The position numbers were made by a program, and so were the translations under genes. Shown one piece after another: positions 35,798 through 45,358 of a stretch of DNA of 64,000 nt. The notes below the pieces were generated by a model that was given only the letters and a program-made list of their open reading frames with translations, did no database searches and was not told the DNA's origin. Origin of the DNA: Paraburkholderia sp. Ac-20340 (lineage in GTDB: Bacteria; Pseudomonadota; Gammaproteobacteria; Burkholderiales; Burkholderiaceae); NCBI RefSeq assembly GCF_017104965.1, contig NZ_JAAGPR010000002.1, positions 248,001 through 312,000 on the forward strand. The letters are read 5' to 3'. How positions within the stretch are numbered: the stretch's first letter is position 1; every line of letters starts with the position of its first letter.

Positions 35798-35855
35798 GGG
35801 TGACTCGCTGACGATCAAGCGTGACGACGATCCCGAGCGGCGTTGCCGCGAACGC

Positions 35856-38096
35856 TCAGTGTCCGGCTCCGTTCGCGTCCTTGGGGAAACCGTAGCTCGA
35901 ATAGCCGTATGCGGCGTATTCGTTGCCGTAGCGCCCGGGCCGCGACGTCATATCGTTGAAGATCACGCCGCGAATCGGCACGCCAACCTGCTCGAAGCGG
36001 CGCACCGATTCGCGCAGATCGGCCACGCTCGTCGCGCCCTGACGCGCGATCACGAATACCGTGCCCGCCAGCTTGCCGATGATCCCGGCATCCGCGACCG
36101 GCAAAACGGGCGGCGCGTCGATCAGCACGATGTCATAGGCCGCATTGGCCCAATCGACGAAATGCTGGAACGAGCTGTCGCGCAGCAGTTCGCTGGCATT
36201 CGAGACATAGCCGCCTGTCGCGACGAAGTCGACGCCCGGCATCACGTTGTCGTGCACCAGCGCTTCGAAGCCGTCGCGAAGCTCCACGATGTCGGTCACG
36301 CCCGGCATGCTCGGCACCGACATATGGTGATTGAGCGAGCCGCGCCGCAGATCGGCGTCGACCAGCAGCACGCGCTTGCCCGACGCGCCGAACACCGCCG
36401 CAAGATTGATCGACACGAACGACTTGCCCACCATCGGCGTCGGCCCGGCCAGCAGCACGACGCGATTGGCGGCGGTCTGCATCGAGTGTTCGAGCGCGCT
36501 GCGGAAACTGCGCAGACTTTCGACCGCCGGATCGAACATGGCCGTGTGGGCCAGCACCGTATTCGCACCGGCCTGCCCATGCGGCAGACGGCGCGACATC
36601 CCATACTGGATGCGGCTGCGCGGCACGGCGGCATACACGGCCAGACCGGTGCCCACTTCGATTTCGTCGACCACCGACACGCCGCGATTGAGGCGATGAC
36701 GCATCAGCACGATCGCCGCGCCGATGAACAGCCCCGTAAACATCGCCGCGATCATGAGAACCGCACGCTTCGGACGGATCGGCCCTTCGGCCGGCACGGC
36801 TTCGTCGATCATGCGGACATTCGAAACGCGGCCCGCCTTGAGCAGACGCAGTTGCTCGCGGCTATTCAGCAGGTTCGTGTAGATGTTCGTATCGACCGTC
36901 ACCTCGCGCTGCAGGCGCACGAGTTGCTGCTCCACCGGCGGCAGCGCACGGGTCTGCCCAGCCAGTTGTTGCAGCGATTTCACGGCCTCGGCCAATTGAC
37001 CGTCAACGGCGGCGAGTGCCGGGTTGTCGTCGGTGAAACGGGCCATCAGCTGCGCGCGTTGCTGGCGCAGATCGGCGATACGCTGCTGCGCCAGCGCCGA
37101 ACTTTGCAGCAGTGCCGTGGCTTCGGCGCCAAGGTTCACGGCGCCATGCTCGGAGCGGAACGAGTTGTATTCGTTCTCGGCTTTTTCGAGCTGGATCTTG
37201 AGCAAAGGCAGTTGCTTGTCGAGGAAGGCAATCTGCTTTTCGGCTTCTTCCTGGGTGCGCTGCGCGTTCTGGCGAACGTATTCGTTGCCGATCGCATTCA
37301 GAATCGTGCTGGTCAGCACCGCATCTTCGCCGTCGAGCTGCACGCCAATGACGTCCGACTCCTTGCCCTTCTCCGAAATCGCCAGCGCAGTTTGCAGGTT
37401 CTGGATCGCGCTCAGTTCGGACTGCCGCTTGACGTTGAAAATCGTGCCCGGCTGCGCGTCGATGCGCGCAACGGCCAGGTCGATCGAGCCGCCCACGGTC
37501 GGCGCATGCAGGACTTCGCCCACGCGCCCTTCGAGTTTGATGCCGCCGTTTTCGAGCGTGTACGCGCCGTCGCCCTGATAGGTCAGCACAAAGGGCCGGT
37601 TCTGCAGACGCGCCGGAACGTCGAACTGCGTGACATCGATCGCTTCGTCGCCCCACGCGTAGCCGCCCCAGCCCGACCAGCTGCTCAGCACCAGATGCCG
37701 GGCCGCCCAGCGTCCGATAACCGGGAAATAGTGCGGCGTGGCCTGAATATAGAGCTTCGTCGCATTCACCGCCGACGACACCACCATGCGCGAGCGCAAC
37801 ACTTCCATTTCCGCCGAGGCGCCCGTCTTGATCGCGAACTGCGAGGACAGTTCGGCCAGCGCGGATTTCGCGGCGTTCGGGCTCTCTTCCACCTGAATGA
37901 GCATGTCCGACTCATAGACAGGCGTCGCCAGCAACGCATAGAGGCTGCCCGCGAGCGTGCAGACCGCCGTGGCGATCAGGATCGTCTTGCGGCCCGCATA
38001 CAGCGTATCGAGCAGATTGCTCATGTGCCCGCCGTCGGGTGGCAGCGGCATGGCCGCTTCGGCAGGTCCGTCCAGCATATAGTCGCGCGGCTTCAT
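35856..38096 (-). CDS. wzc: Wzc-type polysaccharide co-polymerase / BY-kinase
   Basis: A 746-residue inner-membrane tyrosine autokinase. A first membrane segment (about 37-55) is followed by the periplasmic Wzz domain with coiled-coil (about 270-380), a second membrane segment (about 445-465) and the cytoplasmic kinase: Walker A GPTPMVGKS (Lys558), Walker A' VLLVDADLRRG, Walker B DIVLIDAPP. The C-terminus ends with a cluster of five tyrosines (723, 727, 730, 732, 735), the autophosphorylation tail. It controls chain length and export together with Wza. ATG 38096 is chosen because GGAGAGG lies five bases upstream; an earlier ATG at 38144 lacks this. No Wzb-type phosphatase is present in the window. 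Confidence 0.95.
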   Translation of the reverse strand: MKPRDYMLDGPAEAAMPLPPDGGHMSNLLDTLYAGRKTILIATAVCTLAGSLYALLATPVYESDMLIQVEESPNAAKSALAELSSQFAIKTGASAEMEVLRSRMVVSSAVNATKLYIQATPHYFPVIGRWAARHLVLSSWSGWGGYAWGDEAIDVTQFDVPARLQNRPFVLTYQGDGAYTLENGGIKLEGRVGEVLHAPTVGGSIDLAVARIDAQPGTIFNVKRQSELSAIQNLQTALAISEKGKESDVIGVQLDGEDAVLTSTILNAIGNEYVRQNAQRTQEEAEKQIAFLDKQLPLLKIQLEKAENEYNSFRSEHGAVNLGAEATALLQSSALAQQRIADLRQQRAQLMARFTDDNPALAAVDGQLAEAVKSLQQLAGQTRALPPVEQQLVRLQREVTVDTNIYTNLLNSREQLRLLKAGRVSNVRMIDEAVPAEGPIRPKRAVLMIAAMFTGLFIGAAIVLMRHRLNRGVSVVDEIEVGTGLAVYAAVPRSRIQYGMSRRLPHGQAGANTVLAHTAMFDPAVESLRSFRSALEHSMQTAANRVVLLAGPTPMVGKSFVSINLAAVFGASGKRVLLVDADLRRGSLNHHMSVPSMPGVTDIVELRDGFEALVHDNVMPGVDFVATGGYVSNASELLRDSSFQHFVDWANAAYDIVLIDAPPVLPVADAGIIGKLAGTVFVIARQGATSVADLRESVRRFEQVGVPIRGVIFNDMTSRPGRYGNEYAAYGYSSYGFPKDANGAGH

Positions 38097-38151
38097 CTTG
38101 TCCTCTCCGTAGCGAACGCGCCGGCTGGCGCGATACGCATTCATGCGGCCA

Positions 38152-39384
38152 TCAGTAGCCCACCGCGCGCGTTGCCGCCGCAGCCTGGGTCGTTGGCAAA
38201 ATCAGGCTGATGACACGGCTCCACTTCACGAGGGAAGACGTATCGACGAACACGACATCGTTGGGCTTGAGTTCGAATGAATCGGCGGTCGCCATCGAAG
38301 CCGCGCTGCTGGCGTCGAGATGGAACACGACCGGCTGGGTGGTATCGCGGCCACGCACGACGTAGACCTGCGAGGCGTCGCCCGACGACTGGTTGATGCC
38401 GCCCGCATTGCCCAGCGCCTCGTTGAGCGACATGCGGCCGTTGTTGAAGGTCACGCCGCCGGGACGCTCGACTTCGCCGACCACGAAAACCTTGCTGTCG
38501 GTTTGCGCGAAGATGCGCACGAGGTCGCCGTCACCGAGGATGATGCGGTCGGGATTGAAACCCTTGCGTATCATCGCGGGCATATCGACATCGACGGTGG
38601 TGTCGCCACGCGTCACGGCCACGTGCGAGCGATCGGCATTGCTCGTGAATCCGCCTGCGCGATTGATCGCCTCGGGCAGCGTCATGGGCCGGTCGTTGAG
38701 CACCTGCACGCCTGGCGTCTTGACCTCGCCGTCGAGATAGACGCGCTTGCTGCGATAGGTCTGGATACGCACCGTGATCTGCGGCTGCCGCACGTATTTC
38801 GCGAGCTTCTGCGCGAGCACTTCGCGCAAGCTCATCTCCGACTGGCCAGCCGCTTTCACCGGACCAATGTAGGCATACTGAATAAATCCGTTGGTATCGA
38901 CCGTGTAGCCCGGCGCGACCGAACTCGCGCCCGTCGGGCCGTCGCCGCTGGCGCCACCGGTCGGCAGATTCAGCTCGGGGTGATCCCAGACAACAATGCT
39001 CAGAATGTCGCCCGGGCCAATTTCATAGGGCGCCGCCTTCGCAAAGAGCTTTTCCACGTCATGGGGAATGCCCTTGGGGCGCGCCGCAGCCTCTTTATCC
39101 ACGAGTTCGCGCGTGATTTCCACGAGCTTGCCGGATGGCGCGCCCGCAAAGCCCTTCGCGACCACGCTGTCCGGCACGCCGGTGCCCGCAGTCGCGTTCG
39201 TCTGCGCTCCGCCGTTCTTCGGCGAATCGTATGACATGCCCGGCGCGAGCGCACAGCCGCTCAGCGCGGCTAGCGCCAGCCAGCCCGCAAGCACGGCGCC
39301 GCAGCGCAGGGCACGCGCCATACCGGCGCCTTTCGCAAGACGTCCGGGCGCAAGCTCGATCGAATTCATCGCGTTCAGTTCCAT
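38152..39384 (-). CDS. wza: Wza-type outer-membrane polysaccharide export lipoprotein
   Basis: A 410-residue protein. The signal peptide ends in the lipobox LAALSGC (about residues 37-43), so it is a lipoprotein. The Poly_export domain follows (KAAPYEIGPGDILSIVVWDHPEL), with YAYIGPVKAAGQSEMSLREVL, and two SLBB repeats (VYLDGEVKTPGVQVLND and VFVVGEVERPGGVTFNN). It forms the outer-membrane channel for the polysaccharide and docks with the Wzc-type kinase, whose gene begins 55 bases downstream. ATG 39384 has a GGGGG ribosome site. Confidence 0.95.
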   Translation of the reverse strand: MELNAMNSIELAPGRLAKGAGMARALRCGAVLAGWLALAALSGCALAPGMSYDSPKNGGAQTNATAGTGVPDSVVAKGFAGAPSGKLVEITRELVDKEAAARPKGIPHDVEKLFAKAAPYEIGPGDILSIVVWDHPELNLPTGGASGDGPTGASSVAPGYTVDTNGFIQYAYIGPVKAAGQSEMSLREVLAQKLAKYVRQPQITVRIQTYRSKRVYLDGEVKTPGVQVLNDRPMTLPEAINRAGGFTSNADRSHVAVTRGDTTVDVDMPAMIRKGFNPDRIILGDGDLVRIFAQTDSKVFVVGEVERPGGVTFNNGRMSLNEALGNAGGINQSSGDASQVYVVRGRDTTQPVVFHLDASSAASMATADSFELKPNDVVFVDTSSLVKWSRVISLILPTTQAAAATRAVGY

Positions 39385-39529
39385 CACAACCCCCAATCAC
39401 GTTCCTCGCGTTCCGGGTCATACCGTGTGGCCCGGATACGCGAAATGCCTGGCGAACTTCCTGCACGCTTCCCCACCGCTAACCTGCACCGCTCGCTGCT
39501 CGCTGCTCGCGAGTCCGCGAGTCCACGAG

Positions 39530-40630
39530 TCAATAGGCGCCTTTACCGCGAACCACCACGACAACCGTCTTGAGAAGAATCCCGATGTCCTTGCGGAAGG
39601 TCCAGTTCTCCACATAGGAAACGTCGAGCGCAACCCGTGTCGCGTAATCGATATCGTTGCGACCGCTCACTTGCCACAAGCCCGTAATACCCGGCGTCGC
39701 CATCAGGTAGTACTTGCTCGCGTCGCCGTAGCGCGCCAGTTCCTGATCGATGATCGGGCGCGGGCCGACAAAACTCATCTCGCCACGCAGGACATTCCAG
39801 ACCTGCGGCAACTCGTCGAGGCTCGAGCGGCGCAGAAAGCGGCCAATCGTCGTCACGCGCACATCGTTCTTCAGCTTGAATTCGCGCTCCCATTCGGCGC
39901 GCGCCTGCGGGTCGCTCGCGAGCAGCTCCTTCAGCACCTGTTCCGAATTCACCACCATCGAACGGAACTTGAAACAACGGAACTTCCTGCCGTGACGGCC
40001 TACGCGCGTATGTCCAAAGAAGGCCGGTCCGCCATCGCGCTTGACCATCACCGTCAACACCGCAAACAGCGGCAAAAGCAGAATGAGCGCCGCGATGGCC
40101 GCCACGATGTCGAACACGCGCTTGAGCAGGCGTCCGGCCACTGCGGGGCGGACTGCGCCACGCGGTTCGAGCGCGATCGTCTCGCGATGCCACCACGCGT
40201 GCGTCATCCGCAATACGCTGAATTCCGAGAGAAACAGCGTGTGCGAAGCCATCAGCGAAATGCCCGTGGTCAGCGTCCAGTAGATGAACCACGGCAACTG
40301 CAGCAGATGATCGCGATGAATCGCGTAAAGCAGCACGAGACCGCAAAGCTGTACCGCGAGCCACGCCAGCGCAGTGCGGCCCGCGACGCTGAAAATCGAA
40401 CGGCTGCCACGCGAACCATAGGTTCCGCACGCAGGAAATACCGACAATGCGAGTGCTGCGCAAAACGCCACCAGCGTCGGGTCGGGGTGATGCGCCGCTC
40501 CGAATAACGCGAAATTCAGGTTCAGGTGTACGGCGCAAATAGCACCCAGCACGATCAGCACGACATCGACCGCGCGCTGCGTCAACGGGATGCGCGGTGC
40601 CGCCTGAAACCCTTGTGTTAGATCTGACAT
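39530..40630 (-). CDS. Polyprenyl-phosphate sugar-1-phosphate transferase (initiating enzyme)
   Basis: A 366-residue membrane protein. Four N-terminal membrane segments precede a membrane-associated catalytic half with KRVFDIVAAIAALILLLPLF, FGHTRVGRHGRKFRCFKFRSM, SSLDELPQVWNVLRGEMSFVGPRP and GITGLWQVSGRND, the signature of the WcaJ/WbaP family. It starts the repeat unit by moving hexose-1-phosphate (often glucose or galactose) to undecaprenyl phosphate. It is shorter than WcaJ (about 460 residues). ATG 40630 is used; the frame upstream is not conserved. It is the first gene of the minus-strand EPS series, under the regulatory region 40631-41171. Confidence 0.92.
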   Translation of the reverse strand: MSDLTQGFQAAPRIPLTQRAVDVVLIVLGAICAVHLNLNFALFGAAHHPDPTLVAFCAALALSVFPACGTYGSRGSRSIFSVAGRTALAWLAVQLCGLVLLYAIHRDHLLQLPWFIYWTLTTGISLMASHTLFLSEFSVLRMTHAWWHRETIALEPRGAVRPAVAGRLLKRVFDIVAAIAALILLLPLFAVLTVMVKRDGGPAFFGHTRVGRHGRKFRCFKFRSMVVNSEQVLKELLASDPQARAEWEREFKLKNDVRVTTIGRFLRRSSLDELPQVWNVLRGEMSFVGPRPIIDQELARYGDASKYYLMATPGITGLWQVSGRNDIDYATRVALDVSYVENWTFRKDIGILLKTVVVVVRGKGAY

Positions 40631-41171
40631 GTCCCTGCCCCAAGTGCGTGTCGTGTTCGTCAGACTTTTGTGGTCCGACGAGATCGTCTGCCGGGAGCGA
40701 CCGCACGATCCGTTTCTCAGGCGGACCTCTCGTTCAGACGGCCCTCCCTGACAGGCCACGACATCACATTAAGGTGCGAACGATCGCCAAACCGTGCGCA
40801 ATCCCACCAATGGTCTGCATTCGTCACTGCGTTTTGCGTCGCTGCATCGGCACGCCTCGAAACACAGGGTTTTCCTTCTCCTGGGCTTCTTCTGTGTGTG
40901 CGCTCGCGCACATAGACCGGATCGCCCATCGCTAGAGAAACATCGCTCCGATATTTAATTAGGTATCCGTATGATCAATTGAAATTGATCATAATGATTG
41001 ACAGACTGATCCTTGCGCGTGCTATCGATCTGTTCGCCTTCGCACACACATCCGCGCGGGTTTGAGATCACAATGCGCTGCAATTGCCGCATTTGCGGCG
41101 GCAGAACCGTCGAGATTCGGGCATCAGGCGCAGCAGGCCGACCGGCTATCTCGGCACGCAAGGAACGCGCA
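40631..41171. promoter_or_regulatory. Divergent regulatory region of the EPS locus
   Basis: 541 bases between the divergent initiating transferase and glycoside hydrolase genes. It contains no convincing gene, is A/T-rich around 40945-41000 and contains a perfect 11-bp inverted repeat at 40970-40993. It should hold promoters for both directions and long untranslated leaders. Confidence 0.6.
40970..40993. promoter_or_regulatory. Perfect 11-bp palindromic site in the EPS promoter region
   Basis: TATGATCAATT (40970-40980), two bases, then AATTGATCATA (40983-40993): a perfect inverted repeat with a 2-base spacer, far more A/T-rich than its surroundings. This is the size and shape of a dimeric regulator's operator. 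The regulator is not identified in the window. Confidence 0.65.
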
Positions 41172-42563
41172 ATGCATCCCCTCCGGTCTTCTCTTCAGGC
41201 CAGCCAGCACGGTTCGCAACGCCCGCGGCAGATCAAGCGGCCCAAGTCATTGAACTGGCCAAGCAGGCGCAGCGCCGCAAGCCTGTTTGTATTGCTTTGC
41301 GCTTTCGTCTGCGCATCGGCGGTGAATGCAGGAAGCGCTGGAAGCGCCGTTCGCGCGATGCCGGTCGACACGTTCATCCAGACGCTGGCCGTCGACACGC
41401 ACGTCAATTACACCGACGGCGCCTACGCGAACGTGCACAACGTCGCCGACGATATGGCGTGGCTGGGCATTCATCACGTGCGCGATTTCACGCCGGTCGC
41501 TGCGGTGCCGTTTTCGAGTTATGTCTATCTCGCGCAGCGCGGCATCAAATTCAATTTCCTCACCGGCGCGAATTTCGAGGAGTCGATCGCGAACGCCGTG
41601 AAACTCAATAGCGCGGTGCCTGGCAGCATCGCGGCCATCGAAGGTTTCAATGAAATCGATAATTTCCCCGTGACCTATAAAGGCCTCACGGGTGCGGCCG
41701 CGGGGCTCGCCGCGCAGCGCGAACTCTATGCGCGCGTGCGCGCCACGCCGCAACTCGCGGGCGTGCCGGTCTACGATGTGACGGGCTACAACCCGAAGTC
41801 AGTCGAAACGCGCACGGATTCCGCCGATTTCGCCAACGCCCACTTCTATCCGCAAAACGGCGAGCAGCCGAGTTGGAACGCAAACGGCGACCACTGGATG
41901 GCGGCGGCTCTTCATGTCGGCGAGAAATTTCAGATGCCGCTCGTGATCACCGAGTTCGGCTATTTTTCGATGCCGCAATCGGGCTGGTACATGCTCGGCG
42001 TCGATGAACCGACGCAGGCCAAAGGCATTTTGAACGGCTATATGGATGCAGCGGCGGCGGGCGTCAAACGGCTTTACATCTACGAATTGCTCGACCAGAA
42101 GCCAGACCCGCAAAACAAGAACGCCGAAATGCACTACGGCCTGTTTCGCAACGACAACAGCCCGAAGCCGTCCGCCCAGGCGATCCGCAATCTCACGACG
42201 ATTCTGAATGCCAGCAAGACGCAGCGCGCCAAAGCCGTGGCCGGCGACACGCTCGCCTATACGCTGCGGGATATGCCGGTATCGGCGAATAGTCTGCTGC
42301 TGCAGAAAAAGGATGGCCGCTTTGTGCTGGCGCTCTGGAACGAAACGCTGATCTGGGACCGCGCGACGGGCAAGCCGCTTACCGCTGCGCCGGCCCGCGT
42401 CGAACTCGAATTCGGTGCGCAGGCGCAGCGCGTCGACGTGTACGATCCGCTCGTCGCGGCATCGCCTGTCGCGAGTCATACGGGCGAGCACTCGCTCACC
42501 GTCGACGTCCCCGATCACGTGATACTGCTCGAAATCGCACCGGCCGATCAATCCGGCACCTAA
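41172..42563 (+). CDS. Exported clan GH-A glycoside hydrolase-like protein
   Basis: A 463-residue protein with a signal peptide (hydrophobic ASLFVLLCAFVCASAVNA, about residues 36-53) and a TIM-barrel-like domain. The acid/base motif is IEGFNEIDN (Asn-Glu pair, about residue 160) and the nucleophile motif is VITEFGY (about residue 260), as in clan GH-A (GH5, GH39 and relatives); the family is not certain. It probably trims or degrades the exopolysaccharide made by the surrounding genes, or aids its release. ATG 41172 has AAGGA upstream. It is transcribed divergently from the EPS operon and may share its palindromic operator. Confidence 0.8.
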   Translation: MHPLRSSLQASQHGSQRPRQIKRPKSLNWPSRRSAASLFVLLCAFVCASAVNAGSAGSAVRAMPVDTFIQTLAVDTHVNYTDGAYANVHNVADDMAWLGIHHVRDFTPVAAVPFSSYVYLAQRGIKFNFLTGANFEESIANAVKLNSAVPGSIAAIEGFNEIDNFPVTYKGLTGAAAGLAAQRELYARVRATPQLAGVPVYDVTGYNPKSVETRTDSADFANAHFYPQNGEQPSWNANGDHWMAAALHVGEKFQMPLVITEFGYFSMPQSGWYMLGVDEPTQAKGILNGYMDAAAAGVKRLYIYELLDQKPDPQNKNAEMHYGLFRNDNSPKPSAQAIRNLTTILNASKTQRAKAVAGDTLAYTLRDMPVSANSLLLQKKDGRFVLALWNETLIWDRATGKPLTAAPARVELEFGAQAQRVDVYDPLVAASPVASHTGEHSLTVDVPDHVILLEIAPADQSGT

Positions 42564-42615
42564 GCGCCGATGACAGGGCGGTACGGCTAGCGCTTCACGC
42601 GCTCGCTTCTCACGC

Positions 42616-43644
42616 TCACTTCACACGATTGCGGAGCGCAAAAAACGGCCGATACACACACGGGCACGCGGCATAGAGAAACATGCGCAGTTTGAAGCCC
42701 AGCTTGACGCCCTTCGTGCGCATCAACAAACCGAGCTTCGCCCCCAACCCCGCCACCGCGAACACATCGCGCGCATAGTGTTCGCGCGCGAGTTTCGGCA
42801 CCAGCAACGCGCGCATTTCATCGGCGACACCGGCGATTTCCGCATCGCGCTGGAATTGCGCCGATTCGGCCAGCCCAAACGCCGTCGTGAGCTTCACGCG
42901 CGCGACGAACTGCTCGACGCTGCGATAGCGTTTCTTGCCCGACAAACCGCCGCGCCGGTAGCGCACCAGCGGCTCGCGCAAGCTGTACGCGCCGCCCGTC
43001 ATCACCGCACGGAACGTCATGATCTGGTCTTCGGCCATCGCGCCCGGCAGCATCGGCCCGAAACGCTCGAACAGGCGCCGCGACCACGCGTGCGAAGCGC
43101 CCACGACCCACGGACGCTCGCGCAGCCAGTCGTCGAAGTTGCGGTACTGGCCGAGATCGGTCGGCGCGATACGGCCCGCATCGGGCGATGCGCTGTCGAT
43201 CTCCACCAGATCGGAAGCGATCAGATCCACCCGCCGCTCAAGCCCGTTCCAGCATTCGACCAGACGCGCGCAGCGATCGGGCGTGGAAATATCGTCGCCG
43301 GCCGTGACCACCAGCAACTCGCCCTTGCTCATCGCCGCCAGTTGCGAAAGATGCCCGGTGATGCCGGCATTGCGTTCGTTGCGGTTCAGGACGAGGCGGT
43401 GCGGGCCGCGATAGTCGCGCGTGGCGGCTTCGACGGCGGACCAGGTGTCGTCGCTCGAGCAGTCGTCGGAGATCAGGATTTCGAGCGGCGAATAGGTCTG
43501 CGCCAGCGCGCCCGCAATGGCATCGGCGACCACGCCGGCCTGGTTGTAGGTGATCAGCAGCATCGAAACAAGCGGCCGTGCAGCATCGTGCCCGGCGTGT
43601 CCTTCGCGTGCGACCTGGTCGCTGTGTTCGTTATCCTGAATCAT
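42616..43644 (-). CDS. GT2 family glycosyltransferase
   Basis: A 342-residue GT-A enzyme. VSMLLITYNQAGVVADAIAG and LEILISDDCSSDDTW mark the nucleotide-binding region, LLVVTAGDDISTP is the metal site (DD), and GAMAEDQIMTFRAV places the catalytic base region. A basic hydrophobic C-terminus (FLYAACPCVYRPFFALRNRVK region) may touch the membrane. ATG 43644 is chosen; the upstream start gives a Cys-rich extension with no match to the family. It lies convergent to the glycoside hydrolase and divergent from the WecA-like gene. It is probably part of the EPS or O-antigen machinery. Confidence 0.85.
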   Translation of the reverse strand: MIQDNEHSDQVAREGHAGHDAARPLVSMLLITYNQAGVVADAIAGALAQTYSPLEILISDDCSSDDTWSAVEAATRDYRGPHRLVLNRNERNAGITGHLSQLAAMSKGELLVVTAGDDISTPDRCARLVECWNGLERRVDLIASDLVEIDSASPDAGRIAPTDLGQYRNFDDWLRERPWVVGASHAWSRRLFERFGPMLPGAMAEDQIMTFRAVMTGGAYSLREPLVRYRRGGLSGKKRYRSVEQFVARVKLTTAFGLAESAQFQRDAEIAGVADEMRALLVPKLAREHYARDVFAVAGLGAKLGLLMRTKGVKLGFKLRMFLYAACPCVYRPFFALRNRVK

Positions 43645-43855
43645 GGACTCTGCGGTGCGCGCCCCATGCTCTGTGCAGCACATGGAACGCGAAGGTTAAT
43701 GCATGATGAAGCGCCGCGCAGGCAGGCATCGCGGATGCTCGCGACGGCGCGGGCGGCCATACTATCATGCGGGCTTCGGGTGCCCCTTACCTCGTCCTGT
43801 CTAAACATTACGGGATTGCCGGCAGCAACGTCCCAGACGTGCCTCGCCGCCTTTG

Positions 43856-43861
43856 TATAAT
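43856..43861 (+). promoter_or_regulatory. -10 box of the WecA-like gene
   Basis: A perfect TATAAT, 37 bases before ATG 43898. No good -35 is visible at 17 bases. Its position over the alternative start codon at 43853 argues that translation begins at 43898. Confidence 0.55.
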
Positions 43862-43897
43862 CCCGCATTCCCCTTTTGCGCCCTGCGTTTACCTTTC

Positions 43898-45013
43898 ATG
43901 CTTAGTTTCGCACTTGGCTTCATCGTCTCACTGCTGGTCACACTGCTGATCGTGCGTTACGCGCATCTGCATGAAAGGTTTTCCGTCGATTCGGACCTCG
44001 CGGGCGTACAGAAATTCCACGCGCGTCCGGTGCCGCGTATCGGCGGTACGGGCATTCTCGCCGGGCTGATCGTCGCGGCGGCGCAGTTGCACGGCGCGTA
44101 CCCGGCGGTGTCGGGCGGCATTCTGGGCATCGTGGCGTGCGGGCTGCCGGCGTTCGCCTCGGGTCTCGTCGAAGATCTGACCAAGAAGGTCTCGCCGCTC
44201 GCGCGTCTGGTCTGCACGATGGCCGCCGCCGCGCTCGCGTATTTCCTGCTGGGCATCGCGGTCACACGCATCAGCGTGCCGCCGCTCGATTTCCTGCTGT
44301 CCTACGCGGCAATTTCCTGCGTGATTACCGTGCTCGCGGTCGCGGCGCTCGCCAACGCGGTCAATATCATCGACGGCTTCAACGGCCTCGCGTCGATGGT
44401 CGCGTTCATGATGTTCGCCTCGCTCGCCTACGTGGCCTTCCAGGTGCACGATCCGGTCGTGCTCTCGGCGTCGTTCATCATGATGGGCGCGGTGCTGGGC
44501 TTCTTCATGTGGAATTTCCCGGCCGGCCTGATTTTCCTCGGCGACGGCGGCGCGTATTTTATCGGCTTCATGCTGGCCGAACTGTCGATCCTGCTGGTGA
44601 TGCGCAATCGCGATGTCTCGGCGTGGTATCCGGTGCTGCTGTTCATGTACCCGATCTTCGAGACCTGTTTTTCGATCTACCGGAAGAAGTTCGTGCGCGG
44701 CATGTCGCCGGGCATCCCCGATGGCGTGCATCTGCACATGCTCGTCTACAAGCGCCTGATGCGCTGGGCCGTCGGCGCACGCACCGCGCGCGAACTCACG
44801 CGCCGCAATTCGCTGACATCGCCGTATCTCTGGCTGCTGTGCCTCGTGGCCGTGATTCCGGCCACGCTGTTCTGGCGCCACACGCTGCATCTGTTCTGCT
44901 TCGTGGTGGTGTTTGCGCTCACTTACGTGTGGCTCTACGTGAGCATCGTGCGCTTTCGCTCGCCCAAATGGATGGTGGTGCGCAAGCAGCGCCGCAACGA
45001 GGCAAAGCCCTGA
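43898..45013 (+). CDS. WecA/MraY-family undecaprenyl-phosphate sugar-1-phosphate transferase
   Basis: A 371-residue membrane protein with about ten to eleven hydrophobic segments. Family motifs are seen in order: KFHARPVPRIGG, NAVNIIDGFNGLAS (catalytic Asp region), FLGDGGAYFIGF, and PDGVHLHMLVYKRL (the HxH loop). These enzymes transfer GlcNAc-1-phosphate or a similar N-acetyl sugar phosphate to undecaprenyl phosphate to start O-antigen or common-antigen synthesis. ATG 43898 follows the -10 box. It follows the divergent GT2 gene. The window thus has two different initiating transferases, which suggests two lipid-linked glycans. Confidence 0.9.
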   Translation: MLSFALGFIVSLLVTLLIVRYAHLHERFSVDSDLAGVQKFHARPVPRIGGTGILAGLIVAAAQLHGAYPAVSGGILGIVACGLPAFASGLVEDLTKKVSPLARLVCTMAAAALAYFLLGIAVTRISVPPLDFLLSYAAISCVITVLAVAALANAVNIIDGFNGLASMVAFMMFASLAYVAFQVHDPVVLSASFIMMGAVLGFFMWNFPAGLIFLGDGGAYFIGFMLAELSILLVMRNRDVSAWYPVLLFMYPIFETCFSIYRKKFVRGMSPGIPDGVHLHMLVYKRLMRWAVGARTARELTRRNSLTSPYLWLLCLVAVIPATLFWRHTLHLFCFVVVFALTYVWLYVSIVRFRSPKWMVVRKQRRNEAKP

Positions 45014-45150
45014 GCATGTGACCCCGGTTCGCGCGTACAATCGATTCGATGCGCGCACCGCAGTCGTCAGGGAGTGGCTTGCAGTAGGGTTGCGCCGCAT
45101 CGCTTCTTTTATCGCGGGTTGCTGGGATTTCCATCAAAAGGAGAGCCGAC

Positions 45151-45294
45151 ATGAGCCACATGAAGCGTTATCTTGCGTTTGCCCTTGCCCTCTTCGCCGT
45201 CACGCTCGCTGCGTGCAACACCATTGCCGGTGCGGGCGAAGACATCTCCAAGGGCGGCAACGCCATCACCAATTCGGCGGACAAGGCGAAGTAA
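45151..45294 (+). CDS. Entericidin-type small lipoprotein
   Basis: A 47-residue lipoprotein. The signal peptide MKRYLAFALALFAVTLAAC ends in the lipobox LAAC (Cys22), and the mature part NTIAGAGEDISKGGNAITNSA is the entericidin A/B signature. AAAAGGAGAGCC gives a strong ribosome site. Entericidins are stress-induced envelope lipoproteins in enterobacteria, where one opposes the other; here a single copy is seen. A long hairpin downstream may end the transcript. Confidence 0.9.
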   Translation: MSHMKRYLAFALALFAVTLAACNTIAGAGEDISKGGNAITNSADKAK

Positions 45295-45323
45295 GTTCTT
45301 CAACACGCCTTGCCTGACGCAAA

Positions 45324-45358
45324 CAGGGCCGCTCGCGCGACACGCGTGAGCGGCCCTG
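45324..45358 (+). terminator. Long GC-rich hairpin after the entericidin gene
   Basis: CAGGGCCGCTC (45324-45334) pairs with GAGCGGCCCTG (45348-45358), with a further inner CGCG/CGCG stem. No strong U-run follows on the plus strand, so it may act as a weak terminator or mRNA-stabilising structure. Confidence 0.5.

Noticed and set aside
35544..38210. 888-codon plus-strand frame opposite wzc
   Set aside because: Arg/His-rich shadow of the well-supported Wzc-type kinase.
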